The notes under the pieces are model-generated. The model had not been told where the DNA came from and did not search any database. It worked only from the letters and a program-made list of their open reading frames with translations. This document shows positions 1 to 6,804 of a stretch of 8,814 nt of DNA, in pieces. This stretch comes from Chryseobacterium gleum (GTDB taxonomy: Bacteria > Bacteroidota > Bacteroidia > Flavobacteriales_D > Crocinitomicaceae), in the NCBI GenBank assembly GCA_945877045.1, contig CAMCQW010000065.1:1-8814 (forward strand), written 5' to 3'. Each line of letters opens with the position of its first letter. The stretch's first letter is position 1. The position numbers and the translations under genes were made by a program.

Positions 1-758
1 CCAAAATAAACGAAATCGGAGACGAATTGGCTTTAGTAATGATCGGTGGGGTGAATTATTATACGGGGCAATTATTTGACATGAAATCCATCACCAATGC
101 TGGCCATTCGGTGGGGGCAAAAGTGGGTTTTGATTTGGCTCACGCTGCTGGAAATGTTGAGTTATCTCTTAACGCTTGGGGCGTCGATTTTGCTGCTTGG
201 TGTGGTTATAAATACTTGAATTCATCGCCAGGTGGAGTTGCGGGAATGTTTGTTCATGAAAGACATGCCAATAACACAAATTTACCTCGCTTTGCGGGTT
301 GGTGGGGACATAATAAAGACACACGATTTGAAATGAAACCTGGGTTTTCTCCTATTCCTGGAGCCGAAGGGTGGCAATTGAGCAACGCACCTGTGCTTGG
401 TATGGCGGTACAACTTGCTTCGTTGGAAATTTTTAAAAAAGCTGGTATGAGGCGCATCTCTGAAAAAAGGGATTTGTTAACCGCTTACTTGGAATATATT
501 ATTCTAGACGTATCGGAAAGAAATAAAACAACTTGTTCTTTTGAAATAATTACCCCCTCAGAACCAACTAAAAGAGGGGCACAATTATCGATGCTTGTAC
601 ATGGAAAAGGAAAGGAGTTGTTTGAAAAACTGAGCAAAAATGGCGTTGTGGCTGATTGGAGAGAACCAAACGTTATTCGCATAGCACCGGCCCCGCTATA
701 TAATAGTTTTGAAGATTGTTATTGGTTTGGTAAATTCTTAGAAGAAGCTATTCATTAA
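1..758 (+). CDS. kynU: Kynureninase, C-terminal part (5' end cut by window edge)
   Basis: This PLP-dependent enzyme cleaves L-kynurenine or 3-hydroxykynurenine to anthranilate or 3-hydroxyanthranilate plus alanine, in tryptophan catabolism and de novo NAD synthesis in the cytosol. The reading frame is open from base 3, so the gene starts outside the window; 251 residues are visible of the roughly 420 usual for the family. The PLP-binding lysine lies in the motif GYKYLNSSPGG (Lys codon at 210-212). The aspartate expected to contact the PLP pyridine nitrogen lies in FDLAHAAGN (Asp codon at 132-134). The family motif FAGWWGH and the substrate-site region GWQLSNAP follow. The C-terminal small domain (GVVADWREPNVIRIAPAPLYNS) is intact and ends in TAA. 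The last 11 bases overlap the 3' end of purN on the other strand. No other kynurenine-pathway gene is visible. Identification is firm; the true start cannot be seen. Confidence 0.95.
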   Translation, partial: KINEIGDELALVMIGGVNYYTGQLFDMKSITNAGHSVGAKVGFDLAHAAGNVELSLNAWGVDFAAWCGYKYLNSSPGGVAGMFVHERHANNTNLPRFAGWWGHNKDTRFEMKPGFSPIPGAEGWQLSNAPVLGMAVQLASLEIFKKAGMRRISEKRDLLTAYLEYIILDVSERNKTTCSFEIITPSEPTKRGAQLSMLVHGKGKELFEKLSKNGVVADWREPNVIRIAPAPLYNSFEDCYWFGKFLEEAIH

Positions 759-1335
759 AAGATAATTGTTCAATAATATTCAAAATTGCATTCGGAAAGT
801 GACGTTGTTCTAAGGCGTGTATTTTTTCCTCTAAAGAAGCTATTGTCTCTCCAAGATCAATATCGCATTCGTATTGATTCATAATTTTTCCTTGATCGAA
901 AACTTCGTTCACTAGATGTATTGTTATTCCTGATTTTGATTCTTTTTCTGCTAATACAGCCGCATGAACATTTTTACCATACATCCCCTTTCCCCCAAAT
1001 TTAGGCAACAGCGATGGATGTAGATTTATTATTTTATGGTTTAGTCTACTGATGAATTCTACTGGAATTTGTTTTAAATACCCTGCCAAAATAACCCAAT
1101 CTATATTATTGGTAGAACACAAGGTTATTTGCTGCTGTGTATAAGACTCTTTTTCATCCGAGGAAAAGAATTGGACGCCTTTTTGTATACAATAGTCTTG
1201 AAAATCATGATTTTCGCCTGTTGTAAAAACAAATTTTACCTTTATTTTAGTTGAATCATGAAAATAATCAATGATGTTTTTGGCGTTGGAACCCTTGCCT
1301 GAAATAAAGATAGCGATGTTTTTTTTTGAATTCAC
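748..1335 (-). CDS. purN: Phosphoribosylglycinamide formyltransferase (GAR transformylase)
   Basis: PurN transfers the formyl group of 10-formyltetrahydrofolate to glycinamide ribonucleotide, the third step of de novo purine synthesis, in the cytosol. The 195-residue protein is close to the usual length. An N-terminal phosphate-binding loop, FISGKGSNAKN, lies at residues 10-20. The catalytic set matches Asn106, His108 and Asp144 of the E. coli enzyme: Asn104 and His106 in NLHPSLLPKF, and Asp147 in the folate-binding stretch GITIHLVNEVFDQGKI. The start is a GTG at 1335-1333. An in-frame TAA lies four codons upstream and no in-frame ATG occurs before the conserved core, so GTG is the only ordinary candidate. 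It gives VNSKKNIAIF, a normal N-terminus for the family. The gene runs divergently from acpP and its TAG stop lies inside the end of kynU. A possible -7 box sits only four bases before the GTG. Confidence 0.96.
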   Translation of the reverse strand: MNSKKNIAIFISGKGSNAKNIIDYFHDSTKIKVKFVFTTGENHDFQDYCIQKGVQFFSSDEKESYTQQQITLCSTNNIDWVILAGYLKQIPVEFISRLNHKIINLHPSLLPKFGGKGMYGKNVHAAVLAEKESKSGITIHLVNEVFDQGKIMNQYECDIDLGETIASLEEKIHALEQRHFPNAILNIIEQLSFNE

Positions 1336-1339
1336 AACG

Positions 1340-1347
1340 CAAAATTA
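1340..1347 (-). promoter_or_regulatory. Candidate -7 promoter box for purN
   Basis: On the minus strand the sequence is TAATTTTG, an exact match to the Bacteroidota primary-sigma -7 consensus TAnnTTTG, and it ends four bases before the purN GTG. No TTG is found at the -33 position; a run of T occupies it. If the box is real, transcription would begin at or within a few bases of the start codon. In AT-rich DNA an exact match can arise by chance, so this stays tentative. Confidence 0.35.
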
Positions 1348-1411
1348 AGCAATACAATGACTTAAAAATCAGCTGTAAAAAAGTATTTATTAAATAATAA
1401 AGGTGGAATAA

Positions 1412-1443
1412 TTTTGATATTTGATTGTTTGTTTTTTTCTTTG
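1412..1443 (+). promoter_or_regulatory. Candidate promoter of acpP-fabF-rnc
   Basis: A Bacteroidota-type promoter is suggested by a -33 element TTTTG (1412-1416), a 19-base spacer, and a -7 element TTTCTTTG (1436-1443), which matches TAnnTTTG except for T in place of A at the second position. The -7 element ends 30 bases before the acpP ATG, leaving a leader of roughly 25 nt that is A-rich near the start codon and lacks a clear Shine-Dalgarno sequence, as is usual in this phylum. Other TTTG copies at 1420-1423 and 1428-1431 lie at less suitable spacing. Confidence 0.5.
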
Positions 1444-1473
1444 CACACGTAAACCAAATTAAAATTTAAATAA

Positions 1474-1710
1474 ATGTCTGAAATAAAAGATCAAGTTATA
1501 GCAATTATTGTTGATAAACTTAATGTTGAAGAAGCAGAAGTTACCAATGAGGCAAGTTTCACAAACGATTTAGGTGCTGATTCTTTAGACACTGTTGAAT
1601 TGATTATGGAGTTTGAAAAATCATTCAATATTTCTATTCCAGATGACAAAGCTGAAGGGATTCAAACTGTTGGTGACGCAATTGCTTATATAGAAAGTAA
1701 CCATAAATAA
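1474..1710 (+). CDS. acpP: Acyl carrier protein
   Basis: ACP carries growing acyl chains as thioesters on a 4'-phosphopantetheine arm for type II fatty acid synthesis in the cytosol. The 78-residue, acidic protein has the standard length and fold pattern. The attachment serine is Ser37 in the motif GADSLDTVELIMEFE (residues 34-48), which also forms the acidic recognition helix II contacted by partner enzymes. The ATG start is preceded by an A-rich leader. The next gene, fabF, starts 24 bases downstream on the same strand, and this acpP-fabF pairing is widespread in bacteria, which supports the housekeeping fatty acid ACP rather than a secondary-metabolism carrier protein. Expression is probably driven by the promoter just upstream. 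Nothing unusual is seen in the gene. Confidence 0.98.
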   Translation: MSEIKDQVIAIIVDKLNVEEAEVTNEASFTNDLGADSLDTVELIMEFEKSFNISIPDDKAEGIQTVGDAIAYIESNHK

Positions 1711-1734
1711 GACACCCGTCTTTTTTTAATCACT

Positions 1735-2985
1735 ATGCAACTCAAACGAGTCGTAATAACAGGTTTGGGCGCACTAACGCCTATAGGTAATGATGTGAAT
1801 TCCTTTTGGGATGCACTAATTGCTGGTAAAAGTGGAGCGGCACAAATTAAGCAATTTGATGCTGATTTATTTAAAACCCATTTTGCGTGTGAGTTGAAGG
1901 GTTTCAACATCGAAGAACATTTAGATAGGAAAGAAGCCCGAAAGTTAGATCAGTTTTCTCAATATGCGCTAGTTTCTGCCACACAAGCAATAGAAGACGC
2001 TAAGCTTATGGAAAGCAATCCAAATTGCGATCGGATTGGTGTTGTTTGGGGTTCTGGGGTTGGCGGGTTGAAAACTTTTCAAGATGAAGCACAAAGCTTT
2101 TTTGAGGGGGATGGATCACCACGTTTTAATCCTTTTTTTATTCCCAAAATGATTGCTGATATTGCCTCTGGACATATTTCAATCAAATATGGTTTCCGAG
2201 GACCTAATTACGTTACGGTTTCTGCTTGTGCATCCGCTACCAATGCCATAATAGATGCCTTTAACTTAATTCGCCTAGGCAAAGCTAATGCGATTGTTAC
2301 TGGCGGGTCTGAGGCTGCTGTTAATCAAATGGGAATGGGAGGATTTAACGCTTTAAAAGCCTTGTCTACAAGAAATGATTCGCCCGAAACGGCATCACGA
2401 CCATTTGATTTAGATCGAGATGGTTTTGTTTTAGGAGAAGGTGCTGGTGCTTTAATCCTTGAAGAACTTGAACATGCGCTTAAACGTGGGGCAAAAATTT
2501 ACGCAGAAGTTGCTGGAGGTGGAATGTCCGGTGATGCCTATCACATGACGGCGCCTCATCCCGAAGGGATTGGTGCTAGAAACACGATGATCGCTGCATT
2601 GGAAGATGCTGAATTAAGTCCTTCTGATGTTGATTATGTAAATGTACATGGAACATCTACCCCACTTGGTGATATAGCAGAAGTAAAAGCCATTGAGGCC
2701 GTCTTTGGTGATCATGCTTTACAATTAAATATCAGTTCAACGAAATCAATGACCGGGCACTTACTTGGTGCTGCCGGTGCAATCGAAGCGATAGCATGTG
2801 TACTAAGTGTTAAACATGATTTGGTTCCTCCTACGATTAATCATTTTACGGACGATCCTGCATTAAATCCTAAACTTAACTTTACATTCAATAAATTCCA
2901 AAAAAGAGTGGTAAATGTTGCTATGTCTAATACCTTCGGATTCGGGGGGCACAATACAAGTGTTATAGTTAAGAAATTCCATTAA
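1735..2985 (+). CDS. fabF: Beta-ketoacyl-ACP synthase II
   Basis: FabF condenses malonyl-ACP with acyl-ACP to extend fatty acid chains, in the cytosol. The 416-residue protein is full length with the thiolase fold. The Cys-His-His catalytic triad is visible: nucleophile Cys165 in VTVSACASATNA, His305 in NVHGTSTPLGD and His342 in KSMTGHLLGAAGAIE, with the conserved Lys337 in the same stretch. The glycine-rich C-terminal loop SNTFGFGGHN carries the gatekeeper Phe401, equivalent to Phe400 of E. coli FabF. The motif RPFDLDRDGFVLGEGAG (222-238) is typical of KASI/KASII. The single substrate pocket and length fit KASII; FabB is excluded mainly by overall resemblance and context, so chain-length preference is inferred. 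It lies 24 bases after acpP. The rnc reading frame begins three bases after its TAA, in the same frame. Confidence 0.97.
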   Translation: MQLKRVVITGLGALTPIGNDVNSFWDALIAGKSGAAQIKQFDADLFKTHFACELKGFNIEEHLDRKEARKLDQFSQYALVSATQAIEDAKLMESNPNCDRIGVVWGSGVGGLKTFQDEAQSFFEGDGSPRFNPFFIPKMIADIASGHISIKYGFRGPNYVTVSACASATNAIIDAFNLIRLGKANAIVTGGSEAAVNQMGMGGFNALKALSTRNDSPETASRPFDLDRDGFVLGEGAGALILEELEHALKRGAKIYAEVAGGGMSGDAYHMTAPHPEGIGARNTMIAALEDAELSPSDVDYVNVHGTSTPLGDIAEVKAIEAVFGDHALQLNISSTKSMTGHLLGAAGAIEAIACVLSVKHDLVPPTINHFTDDPALNPKLNFTFNKFQKRVVNVAMSNTFGFGGHNTSVIVKKFH

Positions 2986-2988
2986 TCC

Positions 2989-3714
2989 TTGGGTGTTTTA
3001 AACTCCTTCTTTTCAAAGAAAAAATCTCAGGATGAGATAAAGTTAATTCGTTTTATTATTCAATCTTTTGGTTACCGTCCCACGAATCTTAGTTTTTTTC
3101 AGAAGGCACTTTCTCATAAGTCCATCACCGGAAAAAATGAGGTGGAAGAATCTAATGAACGACTTGAGTTTTTAGGGGATGCAATACTTGATGCCGTTAT
3201 TGCTGAATACTTATATGAAAAATACCCAGGAGACGATGAGGGATATTTAACTAAGTTAAAGTCAAAAATTGTGAATCGTAAGACCCTTTCTGAAATAGGT
3301 GAAAAAATGGGGATTCGGAACCATCTCAATTATAGCACAGCAAGAACGATAAACCTTCCTTCTATAGAGGGAAATGCTTTTGAAGCACTGATGGGTGCCC
3401 TCTATCTAGATGGTGGCTATAAACAAGTGAGACAGAGTCTTCGGAATCATGTGTTAAGAAAGTTTGTGGATGTTAATAAATTATTGGAGGAGGAAATTGA
3501 TTTTAAATCCCGATTAATAATTTGGTGTCAAAAGAAAAGATTGCCACTGGAATTTATTGTGGTTTCTGAGAATAAGCACCAAGGGGTCAATAATTATTCT
3601 ATTGAAGTTAGAATTAATAAAACGGCATATGGTACTGGTACAGGAGGAAATAAAAAAGAAGCAGAACAAAATGCCTCCAAAGAAACGTTTAATATAATGG
3701 GGGAAATTGATTAA
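2989..3714 (+). CDS. rnc: Ribonuclease III
   Basis: RNase III cuts double-stranded RNA, including rRNA precursors, in the cytosol. The 241-residue protein has an N-terminal RNase III domain (about 20-160) and a C-terminal double-stranded RNA-binding domain (about 170-238, ending in NKKEAEQNASKETFNIM). The signature NERLEFLGDAILD (56-68) holds Glu57, Glu60 and Asp64, matching E. coli Glu38, Glu41 and Asp45; Glu84 is the likely match for Glu65. In the second metal-binding helix, GNAFEALMGALYLDGG, Glu132 matches the essential Glu117, but Asn129 stands where E. coli has Asp114. The start is TTG at 2989: the fabF stop lies in the same frame three bases upstream, and no in-frame ATG occurs before residue 107. 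The N-terminus FFSKKKSQDE looks genuine for the family. Translation is probably coupled to fabF. Extra N-terminal length relative to E. coli appears normal for this phylum (from memory). Confidence 0.95.
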   Translation: MGVLNSFFSKKKSQDEIKLIRFIIQSFGYRPTNLSFFQKALSHKSITGKNEVEESNERLEFLGDAILDAVIAEYLYEKYPGDDEGYLTKLKSKIVNRKTLSEIGEKMGIRNHLNYSTARTINLPSIEGNAFEALMGALYLDGGYKQVRQSLRNHVLRKFVDVNKLLEEEIDFKSRLIIWCQKKRLPLEFIVVSENKHQGVNNYSIEVRINKTAYGTGTGGNKKEAEQNASKETFNIMGEID

Positions 3715-3740
3715 TTTACTCATTATTGCTTTTTTTTTCT

Positions 3741-3748
3741 TTACTTTG
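3741..3748 (+). promoter_or_regulatory. Weak candidate -7 box before the small membrane protein gene
   Basis: TTACTTTG lies 20 bases before the ATG of the 76-codon gene and resembles the acpP -7 element and the Bacteroidota consensus TAnnTTTG, with T for A at the second position. It follows a T-rich tract (3729-3738). No TTG sits at the ideal -33 spacing (the nearest, 3726-3728, is only 12 bases upstream), so support is weak. If real, the small gene could be transcribed separately from rnc. Confidence 0.3.
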
Positions 3749-3768
3749 TCGCGTAAAAAAAATATAGT

Positions 3769-3999
3769 ATGAGTTGGACAGATATTATTTATTCTATTGG
3801 AGATTTATTTAAGTGGGCTTTTGGCTTTTTTGAGTTTATTCAAAACAATTTCAATAACTTTTTATTATTCGTGGGCTTTTTTGGTTTCGCCTATTGGATG
3901 AACGTGCAACGTAAGTTCAATGCAAAGTCGAATGTGCCTGTCGAATCTAGTGAAAACACTGGATGGTATAAAGATGGTGAAGGGAAAAAAATTAAATAA
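3769..3999 (+). CDS. Small membrane protein of unknown function
   Basis: I do not recognise this 76-residue protein with certainty. Visible features are an aromatic-rich amphipathic or membrane-associated N-terminal stretch (about 5-28, with DIIYSIGDLFKWAFGFFEF), one convincing membrane segment (about 30-46, FLLFVGFFGFAYWMNV), a short basic stretch after it (QRKFNAKS, 47-54), and a polar C-terminal tail ending in GWYKDGEGKKIK. The positive charges after the helix would favour a cytoplasmic C-terminus. There is no clear signal peptidase or lipoprotein site. The overall plan recalls short one-helix proteins of Flavobacteriia with a YWM(K/N)-type motif after the helix, possibly the family named DUF6341, but that is a recollection and not verified. 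The ATG start follows an A-rich leader. The gene begins 54 bases after rnc on the same strand and converges on sdhB, 29 bases away. Coding is supported by the coherent membrane protein pattern and by filling the gap between two clear genes. Confidence 0.8.
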   Translation: MSWTDIIYSIGDLFKWAFGFFEFIQNNFNNFLLFVGFFGFAYWMNVQRKFNAKSNVPVESSENTGWYKDGEGKKIK

Positions 4000-4028
4000 T
4001 CCCGCCTTTTATTTATTAAAATCCCTTT

Positions 4029-4772
4029 TTAAGTTAACGACGACTTTAAGTATTCCCTATTCATTCTAGCAATATTTTCTAACGAAATCCCTTTAGGACA
4101 CTCTACTTCACATGCACCGGTATTCGTGCAATTTCCAAATCCTTCTGCATCCATTTGATTCACCATATTAATTACGCGGTCTCTGGCCTCTAATTTCCCC
4201 TGCGGTAGTAACGAGAATTGGGAAACCTTCGCCGCTACAAACAACATGGCAGAAGAGTTTTTACATGTGGCAACACAGGCTCCACAACCTATACAAGTTG
4301 CCGCATCAAACGCTTTATCAGCATCGTGTTTTGGTATCGGTATTGTATTGGCATCAATTGTATTCCCAGAGGTGTTTACGGAAATAAATCCGCCGGATTG
4401 CTGAATTCTATCGAAAGCGCTTCTATCAACAACAAGGTCTTTTATTACCGGAAAACCTTTTGCTCTAAATGGCTCAATGTAAATGGTGTCGCCGTCTTTA
4501 AACTTACGCATATGCAGCTGACAAGTGGTAACAAGTCTATCCGGTCCATGTGCCTCACCGTTAATAAATAAAGAGCACATACCACAAATTCCTTCTCGGC
4601 AGTCATGGTCGAAAGCAACGGTGTCTTCTCCTTTAACAATTAACTCATCGTTTAATATGTCCAACATTTCAAGAAAAGACATGTCTGGTTCTATTTTGTC
4701 CACGGTGTAATCCACCATCTTTCCTTTTGAGCTAGCGTTACTTTGGCGCCAAATTTTTAATGCTAATTTCAT
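4029..4772 (-). CDS. sdhB: Succinate dehydrogenase (or fumarate reductase) iron-sulfur subunit
   Basis: This subunit carries electrons from the flavin of SdhA to the quinone site in complex II, on the cytoplasmic face of the inner membrane. The 247-residue protein shows all three cluster sites. The [2Fe-2S] ligands are Cys58, Cys63, Cys66 and Cys84 (motif CREGICGMC). The [4Fe-4S] ligands are Cys160, Cys163, Cys166 (CIGCGAC) and Cys225. The [3Fe-4S] ligands are Cys170, Cys215 and Cys221. The last two clusters are assigned by spacing against E. coli SdhB. The start ATG at 4772 lies 25 bases after the sdhA stop, so it is the last gene of sdhC-sdhA-sdhB. Sequence alone does not separate succinate oxidation from fumarate reduction; the Bacteroidota context favours dehydrogenase in an aerobe, but that is inference. 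The 3' end faces the small membrane protein gene. Confidence 0.96.
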   Translation of the reverse strand: MKLALKIWRQSNASSKGKMVDYTVDKIEPDMSFLEMLDILNDELIVKGEDTVAFDHDCREGICGMCSLFINGEAHGPDRLVTTCQLHMRKFKDGDTIYIEPFRAKGFPVIKDLVVDRSAFDRIQQSGGFISVNTSGNTIDANTIPIPKHDADKAFDAATCIGCGACVATCKNSSAMLFVAAKVSQFSLLPQGKLEARDRVINMVNQMDAEGFGNCTNTGACEVECPKGISLENIARMNREYLKSSLT

Positions 4773-4797
4773 GGTTCTTGCTGGTTAAGCGTCACTA

Positions 4798-6798
4798 TTA
4801 TTTATAACTTCTTTGAACTAATTTTACATTGTCGTAAACCAATTCTTCCTTGTGAAGAATGGCATCGCTAGGATTTCCTTTATACTCCCATGCAGCAACA
4901 TAGGCGAAATTTTCATCGTCTCTTTGCGCCTCACCATCAGTTGTTTGATACTCCTCCCTGAAATGTCCACCACAAGATTCATTTCTATGCAAGGCATCTT
5001 TAGCGAAAAGTTCCCCTAATTCCAGAAAATCAGCCACACGCATTGCTTTTGCTAATTCTGGGTTAAAACTATCGGGTGTCCCGGGAATTTTTACCTCCTT
5101 ATAAAAGTCTTCTCTGATTTGAGCAATTTCCTGCTGCGCTTCTTTTAAACCCTTTTCGTTTCTTGACATCCCTACTTTATCCCACATTATTTTTCCTAAT
5201 TTCTTATGAAAATAATCTGCTGGCTTACTTCCTCCGTTATTCATCAAACGACTAATCTGATCGATCACATTTTTCTCTGCGGCATCAAACTCGGGAGTAT
5301 CTGTATTAATTTTTCCCATTTTGATATCTGGGGCTAAATAATCTCCAATAGTGTAAGGCAAAACAAAATACCCATCGGCTAAGCCTTGCATCAAAGCAGA
5401 TGCTCCCAATCGATTGGCACCATGATCAGAGAAGTTAGATTCCCCAACTGAAAAGCAACCAGGAATTGTTGTTTGCAGATTGTAATCAACCCACGTTCCT
5501 CCCATGGTATAATGAACCGCAGGATAAATCATCATCGGCGTAGAATAGGGGTCTTCATCCACTATTTTCTCATACATCTGAAAAAGATTTCCATATTTAT
5601 TGGCCACAATTTCCGTCCCCAATTTAATAACTAATTGCTTATCGTTTTCATCTAAATGCTTTAGCCGGGCTTGATCTATTCCGTAACGTTCAATGGCAGC
5701 AGCGAAATCTAAGTAAACGGCTTCTCCCGTTTTATTAACACCAAAACCAGCATCGCATCGTTCTTTGGCAGCGCGCGATGCAATATCGCGGGGAACCAAA
5801 TTGCCAAATGCTGGGTAACGACGCTCCAGATAATAATCGCGATCTTCTTCGGCTAATTGGGTGGGTTTTAATTTTCCCTTTCGAATCATTTTTGCGTCTT
5901 CCAATTTGGCCGGAACCCAAATTCGGCCATCATTACGCAATGATTCTGACATCAAAGTAAGTTTCGCTTGATGGTCGCCTGACACGGGAATACACGTCGG
6001 GTGAATTTGCGTGTAACAAGGATTCGCGAAAAAAGCGCCTCGTTTGTGTATTTTCCAGGCAGCAGTTACATTACTGCCCATAGCGTTTGTTGAAAGAAAA
6101 AAGACGTTTCCGTATCCCCCTGAAGCTATTACAACTGCGTGAGCTGAGTGGCGCTCAATTTTTCCGCTTACTAAATCTCTTGCAATGATTCCCCTCGCTT
6201 TTCCATCAACAATTACCAAATCTAACATTTCGTGCCTGTTGTGCATTTTTATCTTTCCACGACCAATTTGCCTATTCATCGCTGAATAAGCCCCTAGCAA
6301 TAATTGTTGTCCTGTTTGTCCTTTTGCATAAAATGTTCGCGATACTAGTGTTCCTCCAAAAGAACGATTGTCTAATAATCCGCCATACTCTCGGGCAAAG
6401 GGCACTCCTTGCGCTACACATTGGTCAATTATGTTTGTTGAAACCTCAGCTAAACGATGCACGTTTGCTTCTCTAGCACGATAATCTCCCCCCTTAACTG
6501 TATCATAAAATAAGCGAAAAGTAGAATCTCCATCTCCCTGATAATTTTTTGCCGCGTTAATCCCTCCCTGTGCGGCAATAGAATGCGCTCGACGTGGCGA
6601 ATCTTGAAAACAAAATGCTTTAACATTATATCCTAGCTCTGCAAGCGTTGCGGCAGCAGATCCTCCAGCTAAACCAGTTCCAACAATTATAATGTCAAGA
6701 TTTCGCTTATTGGCCGGATTTACCAAATTAATGTGGTCCTTGTAGTGGGTCCACTTCTCCGATATCGGTCCGTTAGGTATTTTTGAATCTAAAGCCAT
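4798..6798 (-). CDS. sdhA: Succinate dehydrogenase (or fumarate reductase) flavoprotein subunit
   Basis: SdhA oxidises succinate to fumarate with covalently bound FAD and passes the electrons to SdhB. The 666-residue protein is longer than E. coli SdhA but fits the type B enzymes of Bacteroidota. The dinucleotide-binding motif is at residues 36-57 (IIIVGTGLAGGSAAATLAELGY). The FAD-attachment histidine is His72 in AHSIAAQGGINAA. Active-site residues by comparison with E. coli are His266 (QIHPT), Arg337 in PRDIASRA as proton-transfer arginine, His430 in HYTMGG, and Arg463 in GANRLGASALMQG. The C-terminal region contains RNESCGGHFREEY, typical of the family. The ATG lies 6 bases after the sdhC stop, and sdhB follows 25 bases downstream, so the three genes form one operon. 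No truncation or frame disruption is seen. The choice between dehydrogenase and reductase direction is not settled by sequence. Confidence 0.97.
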   Translation of the reverse strand: MALDSKIPNGPISEKWTHYKDHINLVNPANKRNLDIIIVGTGLAGGSAAATLAELGYNVKAFCFQDSPRRAHSIAAQGGINAAKNYQGDGDSTFRLFYDTVKGGDYRAREANVHRLAEVSTNIIDQCVAQGVPFAREYGGLLDNRSFGGTLVSRTFYAKGQTGQQLLLGAYSAMNRQIGRGKIKMHNRHEMLDLVIVDGKARGIIARDLVSGKIERHSAHAVVIASGGYGNVFFLSTNAMGSNVTAAWKIHKRGAFFANPCYTQIHPTCIPVSGDHQAKLTLMSESLRNDGRIWVPAKLEDAKMIRKGKLKPTQLAEEDRDYYLERRYPAFGNLVPRDIASRAAKERCDAGFGVNKTGEAVYLDFAAAIERYGIDQARLKHLDENDKQLVIKLGTEIVANKYGNLFQMYEKIVDEDPYSTPMMIYPAVHYTMGGTWVDYNLQTTIPGCFSVGESNFSDHGANRLGASALMQGLADGYFVLPYTIGDYLAPDIKMGKINTDTPEFDAAEKNVIDQISRLMNNGGSKPADYFHKKLGKIMWDKVGMSRNEKGLKEAQQEIAQIREDFYKEVKIPGTPDSFNPELAKAMRVADFLELGELFAKDALHRNESCGGHFREEYQTTDGEAQRDDENFAYVAAWEYKGNPSDAILHKEELVYDNVKLVQRSYK

Positions 6799-6804
6799 TA
6801 TTGA

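Noticed and set aside
1336..1473. A small RNA gene or riboswitch in the purN-acpP divergent region
   Set aside because: The region is short and AT-rich, with no recognisable aptamer core or strong stem. Promoter elements for the two flanking genes account for it.
4000..4028. Bidirectional terminator between the small membrane protein gene and sdhB
   Set aside because: The 29 bases contain two similar stretches, AATCCCGCCTTTTA and AATCCCTTTTTAA, which are direct rather than inverted. I could not draw a stable hairpin.
4218..4571. 117-codon open frame on the + strand inside sdhB
   Set aside because: It lies antisense within a clear sdhB with all cluster cysteines intact. The translation shows no recognisable domain and the frame has no independent start context.
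5735..5960. Short open frames on both strands inside sdhA
   Set aside because: They are alternative-frame readings of a well-conserved gene, with low-complexity, basic or Cys/Arg-rich translations typical of chance.
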